Assembly: GCF_000955975.1 (NCBI RefSeq)
Contig: NZ_JYJF01000012.1
Span: 1 to 64,000 of the forward strand
Reading direction: 5' to 3'
Origin: Saccharothrix sp. ST-888
GTDB taxonomy: Bacteria > Actinomycetota > Actinomycetes > Streptomycetales > Streptomycetaceae
DNA length: 64,000 nucleotides
The notes under the pieces are model-generated. The model was not told where the DNA came from. It saw only the letters and a list, made by a program, of their open reading frames with translations, and made no database searches. Shown piece after piece: positions 1 to 8,551 of the stretch; position 1 is the first letter of the stretch; every line of letters begins with the position of its first letter. The translations under genes and the position numbers were made by a program.

Positions 1-908
1 GTGCAGGTGGAGAAGTCGAGGATGCCCTTCCAGGAGAAGTGCTCGACCTGGGAGGCACCGAAGACGGCGTCCTCGGCCGGGTCCTCGAAGTCGATCGGCC
101 GGCCACCGCTGGTCATCGGCAGCAGGGCACCGAGCGCGACGTCGCCGGTGGCGTTGCGCTTGAACCAGATGTTGGGGAAGGCCAGGAAGCGGTGCCAGGC
201 GACGCCCATGTCGGTCTTCAACGAGACAGTGATCATCCAGGTGAAGGTGGTCGCGAGCTTGATCATTGCGAAGAGGTAGACCAGCGTCTGCAGCGTGGCG
301 ACGCTCAGCCCCTTGAACGCGGCGACCAGCGGGTACGACAGGAAGTACGCCGCCTGGTAGCCGTCCACGCCGTGCAGCGCGCCCTCCAGGGCGTGCATGG
401 TGTAGATACAGAACCCGACGATCAGGATGACGGCCTCGACGAAGTACGCCTGGCCGAAGTTGGAGCCCGCGAACCGGGACTTGCGGTCCGGTCGGCGCGG
501 GTGGCTCAGCTGGCGGATCACGATCAGGGTGAGGATGCCGAGCGTGGTCATCACGCCGATGAAGTCGACGAAGGCGCCGTAGAGCGCCCAGTCGCCGATG
601 ACCGGCAGCAGCCAGTCGGCCTGGAACAGCTGGCCGAGGGCGTTGACCACGGTCAGCACCAGGGTGAAGAAGCCGATCGCGACGAACCAGTGGGCGACAC
701 CGACGACGCCCCACTTGTTCATCCGGGTATGGCCCAGGAACTCGCGGACGACGGTGACCGTACGGTTTTTCCAGTCGTTGGTGCGCGAGCCGGCGGGCAC
801 GTTCTGACCGAGCCGGACGAAGCCGTGGATCTGAAGGAACGCGCGCGCGAAGAGCGCCACGCCGACCACGGCCAGGACCAGCGACACGATGATCGCGGCG
901 ATTTGCAT
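1..908 (-). CDS. Membrane-bound (Fe-S)-binding oxidoreductase, N-terminal part (3' end outside window)
   Basis: The reading frame is open from the ATG at 908 to the window edge (302 codons, no stop). The start has a GAGGAG ribosome site. The protein begins with a transmembrane helix (MQIAAIIVSLVLAVVGVALF), then several more hydrophobic helices to about residue 230, and a hydrophilic stretch at the cut end. This layout matches the actinobacterial heterodisulfide-reductase-related Fe-S oxidoreductases: an N-terminal membrane domain, then 4Fe-4S and cysteine-rich domains. The iron-sulfur domains would lie outside the window, so the function rests on family resemblance of the membrane part. It is transcribed away from the glycosyltransferase at 1559. 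Confidence 0.7.
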   Translation of the reverse strand, partial: MQIAAIIVSLVLAVVGVALFARAFLQIHGFVRLGQNVPAGSRTNDWKNRTVTVVREFLGHTRMNKWGVVGVAHWFVAIGFFTLVLTVVNALGQLFQADWLLPVIGDWALYGAFVDFIGVMTTLGILTLIVIRQLSHPRRPDRKSRFAGSNFGQAYFVEAVILIVGFCIYTMHALEGALHGVDGYQAAYFLSYPLVAAFKGLSVATLQTLVYLFAMIKLATTFTWMITVSLKTDMGVAWHRFLAFPNIWFKRNATGDVALGALLPMTSGGRPIDFEDPAEDAVFGASQVEHFSWKGILDFSTC

Positions 909-1558
909 GCGGGCTCCTCGAGGACCACGGAGCAGCCGAGACCTACGGAGCGTCAGCTACTCAGAAGTAACTTATCCCGGTTCAAGCTGAGCGTAGCGAT
1001 TCACCTACCCAACCCACAGTCGAACCAGGGGTGACATACGGCACCACCGCCCGCGCGCGGCGTAGGGGCAAACGTCTACGTCAACAAGCCGTCCAGGACG
1101 TCCTGTTGACGCAGTTCCACGGCATCGCGGAGGCGGAGCCCCGTTCGGCCATCTCGCGTGTGACCGCCAGGCTCACCGGTTCGGGAACGCGGAGACCATC
1201 GCCGCTTCGTTCGACCAGCACTGCTCAAGATCGGAACGACAACAGCCACTCGGTCACAGCAGCAGAGCCGACAGGCCGGATCAGCTGAGACGACGGGCGA
1301 ATCGGACCAGGTCATCTGAGACAGGGACCAGATCGCCTGGGACGGGACACCGTGCTCACCCACGGGACGGTGGGGCACCCCGTGTCCCGTGTCACGGCAC
1401 CTTGACCGGTTGCCACCGAAGTTGGGCCACTGCGCGGTTCGTGCCGGCTACGACTGACCGCGCAGGGCAGCGCGTCGGCGTCGTGTCGGGCGGCCGTTGT
1501 CAGATCGCTTTCCTCCTGGCTCTTCTCGGCCCCCGTCCCGGACGGTCAGAATGCAAGC
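909..1558. other. Divergent intergenic region, no convincing gene
   Basis: This lies between two divergent genes. Short open frames here have no recognisable family, ribosome site or clean codon bias. An imperfect inverted repeat sits at about 1340-1392. CAGAAT six bases before the ATG at 1559 is a plausible leaderless -10 for the downstream gene. Confidence 0.5.
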
Positions 1559-3061
1559 ATGCGCACTCGGGGGGATGCACAGCTGCGCCTGGCGCCGTTC
1601 GCAGCCGGGCCAGTTGGAGGGATCGCGGCCGCTGCCGCTGCGTTGCTGATCGCGATGTCGGGCCGCTACGGATTCCACCGCGATGAGCTGTACTTCCTGC
1701 TCGCGGGTCGCCACCTGGCCTGGGGCTATCCGGACCAGCCGCCGCTCTCCCCGCTGCTGGCCCGGCTCGGCGCGGAGCTCTTCGGCGCCACCCCGACCGG
1801 GGTGCGGATCCTGCCCGCGCTGCTCGCCGCGGCCTCGATCACGCTCACCGCGCTGCTCGCCCGTGAGCTGGGCGCCGGGCGCGGCGGGCAGGTACTCGCG
1901 GCCGCGGCCGCGGCCTGCTCGGGCTACGTGCTGGGCAACGGCCACCTGCTCTCCACCGCGACCTTCGACCTGACGGCCTGGCTGACGCTCATTCTGCTGA
2001 TGCTCCGCCTGCTGCGCACCGGCGAGGCCCGCTGGTGGCCGCTGCTCGGTGCAGCGGTCGGGATCGCGCTGCTGAACAAGCTGCTGGTGCTGGGCCTGCT
2101 CGCGGCGCTGGCAGCGGGCGCCCTGACGGCCGGGCCGCGCGGCCTTCTCGTGCCCCGGCCGCGTACCCTGCTCGGCCCGCTGACCGCGCTGCTCACCGCT
2201 CTCCCGTTCGCACTGCCCGTCCTGTGGTGGCAGAACGCACACGGCTGGCCCGAGCTGACGGTCGCCCAGGGGATCAGCGCCGCCGGCGGAGCGGGCGGGC
2301 GACTGCTCGTCCTCCCGCTGCAGGTGCTCCAGCTCTCCCCGCTGCTGGCGCCCCTCTGGCTGGCCGGGCTGAGCCGGTTGCTGCGCCGGCCGGAGCTGCG
2401 CTGGGCCCGGCCCGTCGCGGTGGCCTGGGTGGTGCTCTGCGTGCTGGTGACGGCGGGCGGCGGCAAGGCGTACTACCCGATCCCGCTGCTGTACGCGCTC
2501 ACCGCGGCAGGCTGCGAGCCGTACGCCCACTGGGCCCGCGAGCACCGCACCAAGCTGGCCGGCGGACTGCTCGCGGCCCTGCTCACCAGCGCGCTGGCCG
2601 CCCTTCCGGTGCTGCCCGCCTCGGCGCTGGCCGTGCCGATGACCGTCGACCCCGACATCGGGGAAGAGGTCGGCTGGCCGGAGCTCGCGCGCGCCACCGC
2701 CACCGGGTGGGAGGCGATCCCCGCCGAGCAGCGGGCCACCGCCGTGCTGCTGACCGCGAACTACGGCGAGGCCGGTGCCCTTGCGCAGTACGGGCCCGCC
2801 CTTGGACTGCCATCCCCCTACTCCGGCCACATGGGACTGTATGCCTGGGGCCCGCCACCGGCCACCGCCACCGGGCCGGTGCTGCTCGTCCACCCAGCGG
2901 GCTACACCGAGGCGGAGGAACACTTCACGGGCTGCCACGCGGTCGCGCGCGTCGACAACGGGCATGGCACGGCGAACCAGGAGCAGCACGCGGCCGTGGT
3001 GCTCTGCGCGGGGCCGGACCGGGCGTGGGCGGCGCTCTGGCCGCTACTGCGCCGGTACTGA
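1559..3061 (+). CDS. GT39/ArnT-like integral membrane glycosyltransferase
   Basis: 500 residues, almost entirely hydrophobic helices. The N-terminal loop after the first helix carries YGFHRDELYFLLAGRHLAWGYPDQPPL, whose acidic DE pair and YPDQPPL-type motif are typical of PMT/ArnT-like (DUF2029/GT39) membrane glycosyltransferases using polyprenyl-phosphate sugars. A soluble C-terminal part (about 350-500) follows. The acceptor cannot be deduced. No clear Shine-Dalgarno is present; CAGAAT six bases upstream suggests a leaderless message. It stands alone, with no cell-wall or mannosylation gene next to it. Confidence 0.75.
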   Translation: MRTRGDAQLRLAPFAAGPVGGIAAAAAALLIAMSGRYGFHRDELYFLLAGRHLAWGYPDQPPLSPLLARLGAELFGATPTGVRILPALLAAASITLTALLARELGAGRGGQVLAAAAAACSGYVLGNGHLLSTATFDLTAWLTLILLMLRLLRTGEARWWPLLGAAVGIALLNKLLVLGLLAALAAGALTAGPRGLLVPRPRTLLGPLTALLTALPFALPVLWWQNAHGWPELTVAQGISAAGGAGGRLLVLPLQVLQLSPLLAPLWLAGLSRLLRRPELRWARPVAVAWVVLCVLVTAGGGKAYYPIPLLYALTAAGCEPYAHWAREHRTKLAGGLLAALLTSALAALPVLPASALAVPMTVDPDIGEEVGWPELARATATGWEAIPAEQRATAVLLTANYGEAGALAQYGPALGLPSPYSGHMGLYAWGPPPATATGPVLLVHPAGYTEAEEHFTGCHAVARVDNGHGTANQEQHAAVVLCAGPDRAWAALWPLLRRY

Positions 3062-3865
3062 GCAGCTCACGCGGGCACGGAGCCTCCGCAACTCCAGCCA
3101 CCGGTCCACTCGTCACTCATCGCCGACTGCCTCCGCTTCGGCTTTCCCTCAGGTACCTGGGGCCTCGAAGCGGCACGCAGAACCGGATTCCCCTGCACGT
3201 CGAGCCGCAAGAGGGCGGTTCGTGAAGCTGTTCCCGGTGCTGGGTCAGGTCTGTAAGTGCGATGCCGGTCAGGCTGCTCGGCGAGATGGCGTCCGTGCCA
3301 CCGGGACGGACACGCCCGGCTCGGTCTCGGCGAGGACGCCGCGCGCGGCCAGGCGCTTGAGGCGGGCGCGGATGCCCTCGCGGTGCTCGGGCTCGGTGCC
3401 GACGTCCAGGATCTGGCACGGCCGGCCGGCGCGAAGCGGGCCGTCGGCGCGTCCGAACTCGGCGGGGATGTTGAGACAGGCGGGCTGGACGATCGTCGCA
3501 TCGGCCGTTGCGTCGGCATCGGGTTCGGCGTAGCCCAGCGACACCGCCCCGACCATCGACTGACCACCGCAGGAACCCTCGTCCCCCGGGAGCCCCGTCC
3601 TGCCGGCCTCTCGCCGGCGGGGCGGGGTTCGGTCGTCCCGGAGCTGTGGCGGCGCCTCCGACGTCCTGTTCTGTATGTTCCTACAGAGGATGGAAGCCGT
3701 GGGTGTCCGCCCTTTGTCCGGATCATCAAGGCGGGTGGCCGAACTGGCTTTCTACCTGCGCTTACGCAACCATTGACGGTTGGGTGCAGGGAGCCCAGTG
3801 CGTCCGGTCAGCCCCGACCCAGTCCGCACCCCAGGTGTATCTACAACCCGCCGGAGACCTCTCTC
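3062..3865. other. Long gap upstream of guaB1
   Basis: Apart from the winged-helix remnant at 3269-3556 no gene is supported. The open plus frame that runs into guaB1 from 3257 has no protein-like composition before residue 204 and is treated as read-through upstream of the true start. Confidence 0.4.
3269..3556 (-). pseudogene. Remnant of a small winged-helix protein of the kind found beside Streptomyces transposases
   Basis: The C-terminal part of this 95-codon frame (GPLRAGRPCQILDVG, then EGIRARLKRLAARGVLAE) resembles the end of a common actinobacterial protein in which 'MRARQVCEALDL ... IRSKLKRLVxRGxLxE' forms a winged-helix-like tail. Those proteins are often encoded next to transposases. 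Here the N-terminal half is missing and no transposase is adjacent, so this looks like a decayed mobile-element passenger. The resemblance is from memory. Confidence 0.35.
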
Positions 3866-5305
3866 ATGCGCTTCCTGAACGACCTCAAGCCCGCGTACGA
3901 CCTCACGTACGACGACGTGTTCATGGTCCCCAGCCGCTCCGCAGTGGGCTCCCGGCAGGGGGTCGACCTCTCCTCGAACGACGGGACGGGTACGACGATC
4001 CCGCTCGTCGTCGCCAACATGACCGCGATCGCCGGTCGCCGGATGGCCGAGACCGTGGCCCGCCGCGGTGGTCTGGTGGCCATCCCGCAGGACATCCCGA
4101 CCGAGGTCATCGCCGAGGTGATCGGCTGGGTCAAGCAGCGTCACCTGGTGCACGACACCGCGCTCACCCTCGCCCCCGGCGACACCGTCGCGGACGCCCT
4201 CTCCCTGCTGCCCAAGCGCGCGCACAACGCGCTGGTCGTGGTCGAGGACGACAAGCCGGTCGGCGTGGTGACCGAGGGCGACTGCCAGGGCGTGGACCGG
4301 TTCACCAGTCTGTCCGAGGTGATGTCCCGCGACCTGTTGCTGCTGGACGAGGGCATCGACCCGCGCGCGGCGTTCGACCGGCTGAACGAGGGGCACCGCA
4401 AGCTGGCGCCGGTCGTGGACGCCGAGGGTCGCCTGGTCGGCATCCTGACCCGCAAGAACGCGCTGCGCGCCACCCTGTACACCCCGGCCGTCGACGCCGA
4501 CAACAAGCTGCGGATCGCCGCTACCGTCGGTATCAACGGCGACGTGGCCGGCAAGGCCAAGGCGCTGATCGAGGCCGGCGCGGACGTGCTCGTGGTGGAC
4601 ACCGCGCACGGCCACCAGGAGACGATGATCAGCGCGCTGCGCGCGGTGCGCGGGCTCGACCCGCAGATCCCGATCGTGGCGGGCAACGTGGTCTCCGCCG
4701 CCGGTGTCCGCGACCTGGTCGAGGCCGGCGCGGACATCCTCAAGGTCGGTGTCGGCCCGGGCGCGATGTGCACCACCCGCATGATGACCGGTGTCGGCCG
4801 CCCGCAGTTCTCGGCCGTGCTGGAGTGCGCCGCCGAGGCCCGCCGCCTGGGCAAGCACATCTGGGCCGACGGTGGCGTCCGCCACCCGCGTGACGTCGCC
4901 ATGGCGCTCGCCGCCGGTGCGTCCAACGTGATGATCGGATCCTGGTTCGCCGGGACCCTGGAGTCCCCCGGCGACCTGCAGACCACCGCCGACGGCCGCC
5001 AGTACAAGGAGAGCTTCGGTATGGCCTCCGCTCGCGCCGTCACCAACCGGACCTCCCGCGAGTCCGCCTACGACCGTGCCCGCAAGGGCCTGTTCGAGGA
5101 GGGCATCTCGCACTCCCGGATGTTCATCGACCCGGCGCGTCCGGGCGTGGAGGACCTGATCGACTCGATCGTGGCGGGCGTGCGCAGCTCCTGCACCTAC
5201 GCGGGCGCCAACAGCCTGGAGGAGTTCCACGAGAAGGCGATCGTGGGCGTCCAGAGCGCGGCCGGCTACGCCGAGGGCAAGCCGCTGCACTCCAGCTGGG
5301 CCTAA
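3866..5305 (+). CDS. guaB1: GuaB1-type IMPDH-family protein (probable GMP reductase)
   Basis: 479 residues, the usual GuaB1 length. The ATG at 3866 follows GGAG by nine bases and begins MRFLNDLKPAYDLTYDDV, the conserved start of the family. A CBS pair occupies about 95-205. The catalytic loop GPGAMCTTRMMTGVGRPQF carries Cys302; a glycine-rich phosphate-binding segment (WADGGVRHPRDVAMALAAGA) and a C-terminal flap follow. Actinobacterial GuaB1 proteins, such as that of Mycobacterium smegmatis, are GMP reductases (GMP + NADPH to IMP + NH3) in purine salvage, although often annotated as IMP dehydrogenase. It is monocistronic here. Confidence 0.9.
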   Translation: MRFLNDLKPAYDLTYDDVFMVPSRSAVGSRQGVDLSSNDGTGTTIPLVVANMTAIAGRRMAETVARRGGLVAIPQDIPTEVIAEVIGWVKQRHLVHDTALTLAPGDTVADALSLLPKRAHNALVVVEDDKPVGVVTEGDCQGVDRFTSLSEVMSRDLLLLDEGIDPRAAFDRLNEGHRKLAPVVDAEGRLVGILTRKNALRATLYTPAVDADNKLRIAATVGINGDVAGKAKALIEAGADVLVVDTAHGHQETMISALRAVRGLDPQIPIVAGNVVSAAGVRDLVEAGADILKVGVGPGAMCTTRMMTGVGRPQFSAVLECAAEARRLGKHIWADGGVRHPRDVAMALAAGASNVMIGSWFAGTLESPGDLQTTADGRQYKESFGMASARAVTNRTSRESAYDRARKGLFEEGISHSRMFIDPARPGVEDLIDSIVAGVRSSCTYAGANSLEEFHEKAIVGVQSAAGYAEGKPLHSSWA

Positions 5306-5441
5306 CCCCCCGGCACCCCTGGTCCCCCCCCGGCCGGTCCGGGCGGGTCCCGGCAGTGCCGCAGCCGTACGTCGGCCGGTCTCCCGCAGTGTGCGCGGAG
5401 GCCGTCCGACGGCATGCGGCAGTAGCCCGGTTCGGTACCGC

Positions 5442-5511
5442 CCGTTCAGCAGAGCCCGTTCAGCAGAGCCCGTTCAACACGGCTCGTTCAGCACGGCCCG
5501 CTCAGCGGGGT
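5442..5511. repeat. Five tandem copies of a 14-bp unit
   Basis: Units at 5442, 5456, 5470, 5484 and 5498 follow CCGTTCAGCAGAGC. The first two are identical and the rest differ at two to four positions. The array starts in the 3' flank of the minus-strand DUF5995 gene and its last units enter the final codons of that gene. Confidence 0.8.
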
Positions 5512-6174
5512 CAGCAGAGCCCGGCTGACCATGCCGACCGAACCGGACAGCGCAGCCGTGACCGCCTCGTACGCGTGCGGCGCGTTCCGCAGCTCCCAGA
5601 GGCCGAGGACGCTGGCCCAGGCCGCGTCCCGGGCGCGGTCGATGCTCCAGACGCCGACCACGTGCATCAGTGGGTCGGCGATCCGCAGCGCCTCGGGAGC
5701 GGGCAGGAGCTCCTCCCGGACCTGCGCCTCGACCTGGGCCAGCAGGTCGTTGACGCGGTGGAAGTCGGCCTCGGCCTCCCGGGGTTCCAGCCCGAGGGCC
5801 AGGCAGCAGTCCAGTACCGACAGCGGCAGGTCGTGCTCGATGTGGGTGTTCATCCCGGCCACGGCGAACTGGATCGGGTGGATCCCGGGGTTCCCGCGCA
5901 GTTCGAACAGCGGGCGCCAGCAGGCGTCCGTCCGCCCGCCGGAGTCGGCGGTGTCGACGGCCGACAGGTAGCGCGCGGCGAAGACGGCGTCCAGCCGGGC
6001 CATGCCCGCGGGATCGTCGAAGTAGGCGGCCGCCAGCCGCTCCCTGACCAGTTCGGTCACCGTCAGGTACATCCCGTTGAAGACCTCCACGCCGTCTCCC
6101 TGGGGGAGCGTCGCGGCTAGCTCGCGCATACGGTCGAGGACCTGATCGACCGTCAGGACATCGGTGGTGGTCAT
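5488..6174 (-). CDS. DUF5995 family protein
   Basis: 228 residues, mostly alpha-helical, no signal peptide or membrane helix. The ATG at 6174 has GGAGGA eight bases upstream. It shows the family's features: an early VFNGMYLTVTELV segment, NPGIHPIQFAVAGMNTHIEHDLP in the middle (conserved N, H and D residues reminiscent of a metal or substrate pocket) and a C-terminal W-x-LR-N segment. The family has no known biochemical role. The 3' end overlaps a 14-bp tandem repeat, so the last residues may vary between strains. Confidence 0.8.
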   Translation of the reverse strand: MTTTDVLTVDQVLDRMRELAATLPQGDGVEVFNGMYLTVTELVRERLAAAYFDDPAGMARLDAVFAARYLSAVDTADSGGRTDACWRPLFELRGNPGIHPIQFAVAGMNTHIEHDLPLSVLDCCLALGLEPREAEADFHRVNDLLAQVEAQVREELLPAPEALRIADPLMHVVGVWSIDRARDAAWASVLGLWELRNAPHAYEAVTAALSGSVGMVSRALLTPLSGPC

Positions 6175-6443
6175 CGTGTTCCTCCGCCCTCCGCCATTCG
6201 CGTTGCCCGCCGCGCTGCTCCCCGCGCGGCTGGCGCGCCCCTGCCCCGGGTGCGTCCGCGCCCGTGCTCACCCTGCCAGGCGCCCGGCGCGCGCGGAATC
6301 CGCCGACCGGGCTATCCGCCGAAACGCCGCCGGTCCGCCCGCCGGTCCGCCGCCGCCCGCAGTCGTCCTAGGCCCAACGGCGCAGCCGGGTCGGCGCCCG
6401 AAGGCCGATCCGCGCAGGACCCGCGCGGAGGGACAGTCGAGGC

Positions 6444-6848
6444 ATGAACACCGACAGGAACGCCGGCAGCACTCGTGACGGCAGCCGCCACCGTCCCGCC
6501 GGGAACGTCGCCGTGATCACCGGGGCCTCCCGGGGGCTCGGCCTGGAACTGGCCCGCGCGCTCGCCGAGGACGGCCTGCGACTGGTGATCACGGCCCGCA
6601 ATCCTAGTGAACTCGCCTCGGTGGAGGTCGAGTTGAAGGGGGTGACGGAGACGGTCGGGCTGGCCGGGTCGGTCGTCGACGACGGTCACCGCGCACGGAT
6701 CGCCGAGGCGGCCGCCGCGCTCGGGGGTGCCGGGCTCCTGATCAACAACGCCTCCACCCTCACCGGCTACGACCTCGACGGTGCCGCCATGCCCGCGCTC
6801 GCCGATTTCCCGCTGCCGGGAACTGCCCGGACTCCTGCTCCCCGGTGA
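6444..6848 (+). pseudogene. N-terminal fragment of an SDR oxidoreductase, fused out of frame to a queA-like gene
   Basis: The first 120 codons are a good short-chain dehydrogenase N-terminus: VAVITGASRGLGLELARALAE (TGxxxGxG cofactor motif), a second strand ending LVITARNPSEL, and LLINNAS (NNAG-type motif). Similarity ends at PALADFPL (about 6814). The frame then runs through 11 foreign codons to TGA. The catalytic Ser, Tyr and Lys of the SDR fold are absent. The sequence immediately after the junction is queA-like in another frame, so an internal deletion removed the SDR C-terminus and the queA start. ATG at 6444 follows GGAGGG. Confidence 0.75.
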
Positions 6849-7731
6849 CCTGTTGGTGGTCAACAACTCGGCCACCCTGCCCGCCGCGCTGCCCGGACGA
6901 CTGCCCGACGGTGCACCGGTCGCCCTGCACCTCTCCTCGGCCAGGCCCGATCCGGACGGCGACCACCTGGTCGAGCTGCGCCGCCCCGGCGCCGGAGCCG
7001 CCGAGTACTACCCGCCGGAACTCTCGCCCGCCATGGCCGGGTTGCGCATCGCGCTGCCCGCCGGTGCGGTCTGCGAACTCACCGCGCCGTACACCGCCCG
7101 GCTCTGGCGGGCCCGGCTGAACCTGCCAGGCCCGATCGTGGGGTACCTCGCCGACCACGGCAAGGCCATCCGGTACGGCTACGTCGACCGGGACTGGCCG
7201 ATCGAGGCGTACCGGACGGTGTTCGCCAGCGAGCCGGGGAGCAGTGAAATGCCCAGTGCGGCACGGCCGTTCACCGCCGAGCTGGTGGCCAGGCTGGCCG
7301 GCAGGGGAGTCCTGGTCGCGCCGGTCACCCTGCACACGGGCGTCGCCTCGCCCGAGGTCCACGAGGCCCCGTACCCGGAGTGGTTCCGGGTGCCGGGGGA
7401 GACGGCGCGCCTCGCCGAGCATGTCCGGACGTCGGGCGGCCGGGTCATCGCGGTCGGCACCACGGTGGTCCGGGCGCTGGAGTCCGCGGCCGGCCCGGAC
7501 GGCCGGCTGCGGGCCGCCGAGGGCTGGACGGAGCTCGTGATCACGCCCGAGCGCGGCGTGCGGACCGTGGACGGGCTGCTCACCGGCTGGCACGAACCCC
7601 GCGCCTCGCACCTGCTGATGCTCCAGGCCGTCGCCGGCCGTCCGCTGCTCGACCGGTGCTACGCCGAGGCGATCCAAGCCCGTTACCTCTGGCACGAGTT
7701 CGGGGACGTGAACCTGCTGCTCCCCTGGTGA
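6781..7731 (+). pseudogene. 5'-truncated S-adenosylmethionine:tRNA ribosyltransferase-isomerase (QueA-like)
   Basis: From about residue 13 (CRELPGLLLPGDLLVVNNSATLPAAL) this is QueA-like. PGDLLVVN corresponds to the family's PGDLLVFNNTRVIPARL, and PVTLHTGVASPEV, VIAVGTTVVRALES, TELVITPERGVRTVDGLLTGWHEP and SHLLMLQAVAG match conserved blocks through to the C-terminus. The first 35-45 residues of a normal QueA (the YP...R substrate region) are missing. The first 12 codons belong to the preceding SDR gene read in another frame. No well-placed start and ribosome site were found, so it is probably non-functional. QueA transfers ribose from SAM to preQ1-tRNA. Confidence 0.75.
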
Positions 7732-7839
7732 CCCCGGCAGGCGGCCGGGGTGCGGCCGCCGCTGCGGAAGGTGCCCGCCCGGCCGCACTCCGTCACCGTC
7801 GGCCGGTAGTTGGCGCGGCAGGAGTGCCCAGCGAAGTGG

Positions 7840-7867
7840 GTCAAATTTCGTAAGTGGGGCATATATC
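7840..7867 (+). promoter_or_regulatory. Candidate promoter of the small membrane protein gene
   Basis: GTCAAA (7840-7845), a 16-base spacer and TATATC (7862-7867) stand out as an AT-rich island just upstream of the gene at 7899. Elements deviate from consensus. Confidence 0.3.
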
Positions 7868-7898
7868 CCAGGATGAGCCCTCGAAGGGAGGCTGCTCG

Positions 7899-8279
7899 AT
7901 GTTCCTCCTCGGACTTCTGCTACTCGCCGTGACCGGCGTCTTCGCTGCGCTGCTGATCGCGCAGAACCTCGACGCAGGCTCGGACTACAGCGTCATGCTG
8001 TTCAACAACCACATCGCCACCATGAACGCCCTGGAGATCTTCCTCGCGGGCATCGCTCTCACCCTCCTGTTCGCCCTGGGCTGGCTGCTGGCCTCGTCGG
8101 GAGTGCGGCAGCACCGCCGCCGGGCCGTCGCCCGCCGGGCGGGCAAGCGGGCGGTGGCAGCGGCCGGCCGGGGGCCGACCGGCGATCCCGAGCTGGACGC
8201 GGCGCTGCGGGACACGGAGGGCGGGCAGTCGCCCCCGGCCGCCCGGCGCCACCACTTCGGCCACCGGTTCGGCCACTGA
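7899..8279 (+). CDS. Small two-helix membrane protein
   Basis: 126 residues. ATG at 7899 is preceded by AAGGGAGG; an in-frame ATG at 7854 lacks a ribosome site. The first helix (FLLGLLLLAVTGVFAALLI) is followed by a short loop DYSVMLFNN and a second helix (LEIFLAGIALTLLFALGWLLA), then a basic, arginine-rich cytoplasmic tail ending in a histidine-rich HHFGHRFGH. The layout resembles LapA-like small membrane proteins common in Streptomyces. No function is assigned. Confidence 0.75.
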   Translation: MFLLGLLLLAVTGVFAALLIAQNLDAGSDYSVMLFNNHIATMNALEIFLAGIALTLLFALGWLLASSGVRQHRRRAVARRAGKRAVAAAGRGPTGDPELDAALRDTEGGQSPPAARRHHFGHRFGH

Positions 8280-8298
8280 CCACCGGTTCGGCCGCTGA
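8261..8298. repeat. 19-bp tandem duplication spanning the stop codon
   Basis: The 19-base unit at 8261-8279, which ends with the TGA of the membrane protein gene, is repeated at 8280-8298 with one mismatch, so the stop codon itself is duplicated in frame-neutral fashion downstream. Confidence 0.8.
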
Positions 8299-8437
8299 AG
8301 GGCGCGGCGGCACGACCGGCACCCGGGCGGGCGCGGCCGGAAAATCCGGTGCGCCCGGCGGGGGCGGGTGACAGGATGCCGAGGTTCGTCCGCCCCGATG
8401 ACGGTCGCACGGTCCGATCACGGTCAGGAGAGTTGAG

Positions 8438-8551
8438 ATGCGCCAGGTTCTCGGAAACCCCAAGCTCCCCGTTCGTACGAGCGTTTCCGAGGATTCCGCT
8501 ACTCATGACCATTCTGAACATCGGCATTCTGGCGCATGTCGACGCCGGTAA
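8438..8551 (+). CDS. Possible 37-codon leader peptide overlapping the ribosome-protection gene start
   Basis: An ATG at 8438 with AGGAG upstream opens a 37-codon frame (MRQVLGNPKLPVRTSVSEDS...) ending at TAA 8549-8551. It overlaps the first 15 codons of the next gene in a different frame. Ribosome-protection genes such as tet(M) carry translated leader peptides that control expression. This could be the equivalent, or coincidence. No homology is claimed. Confidence 0.3.
   Translation: MRQVLGNPKLPVRTSVSEDSATHDHSEHRHSGACRRR

Noticed and set aside
1076..1378. 100-codon minus-strand frame in the first intergenic gap
   Set aside because: No family resemblance, no start signal, and codon use unlike the neighbours.
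3257..3865. Upstream extension of the guaB1 frame to 682 codons
   Set aside because: The extra 203 residues have no protein-like pattern. The conserved family start and a GGAG site fall at 3866.
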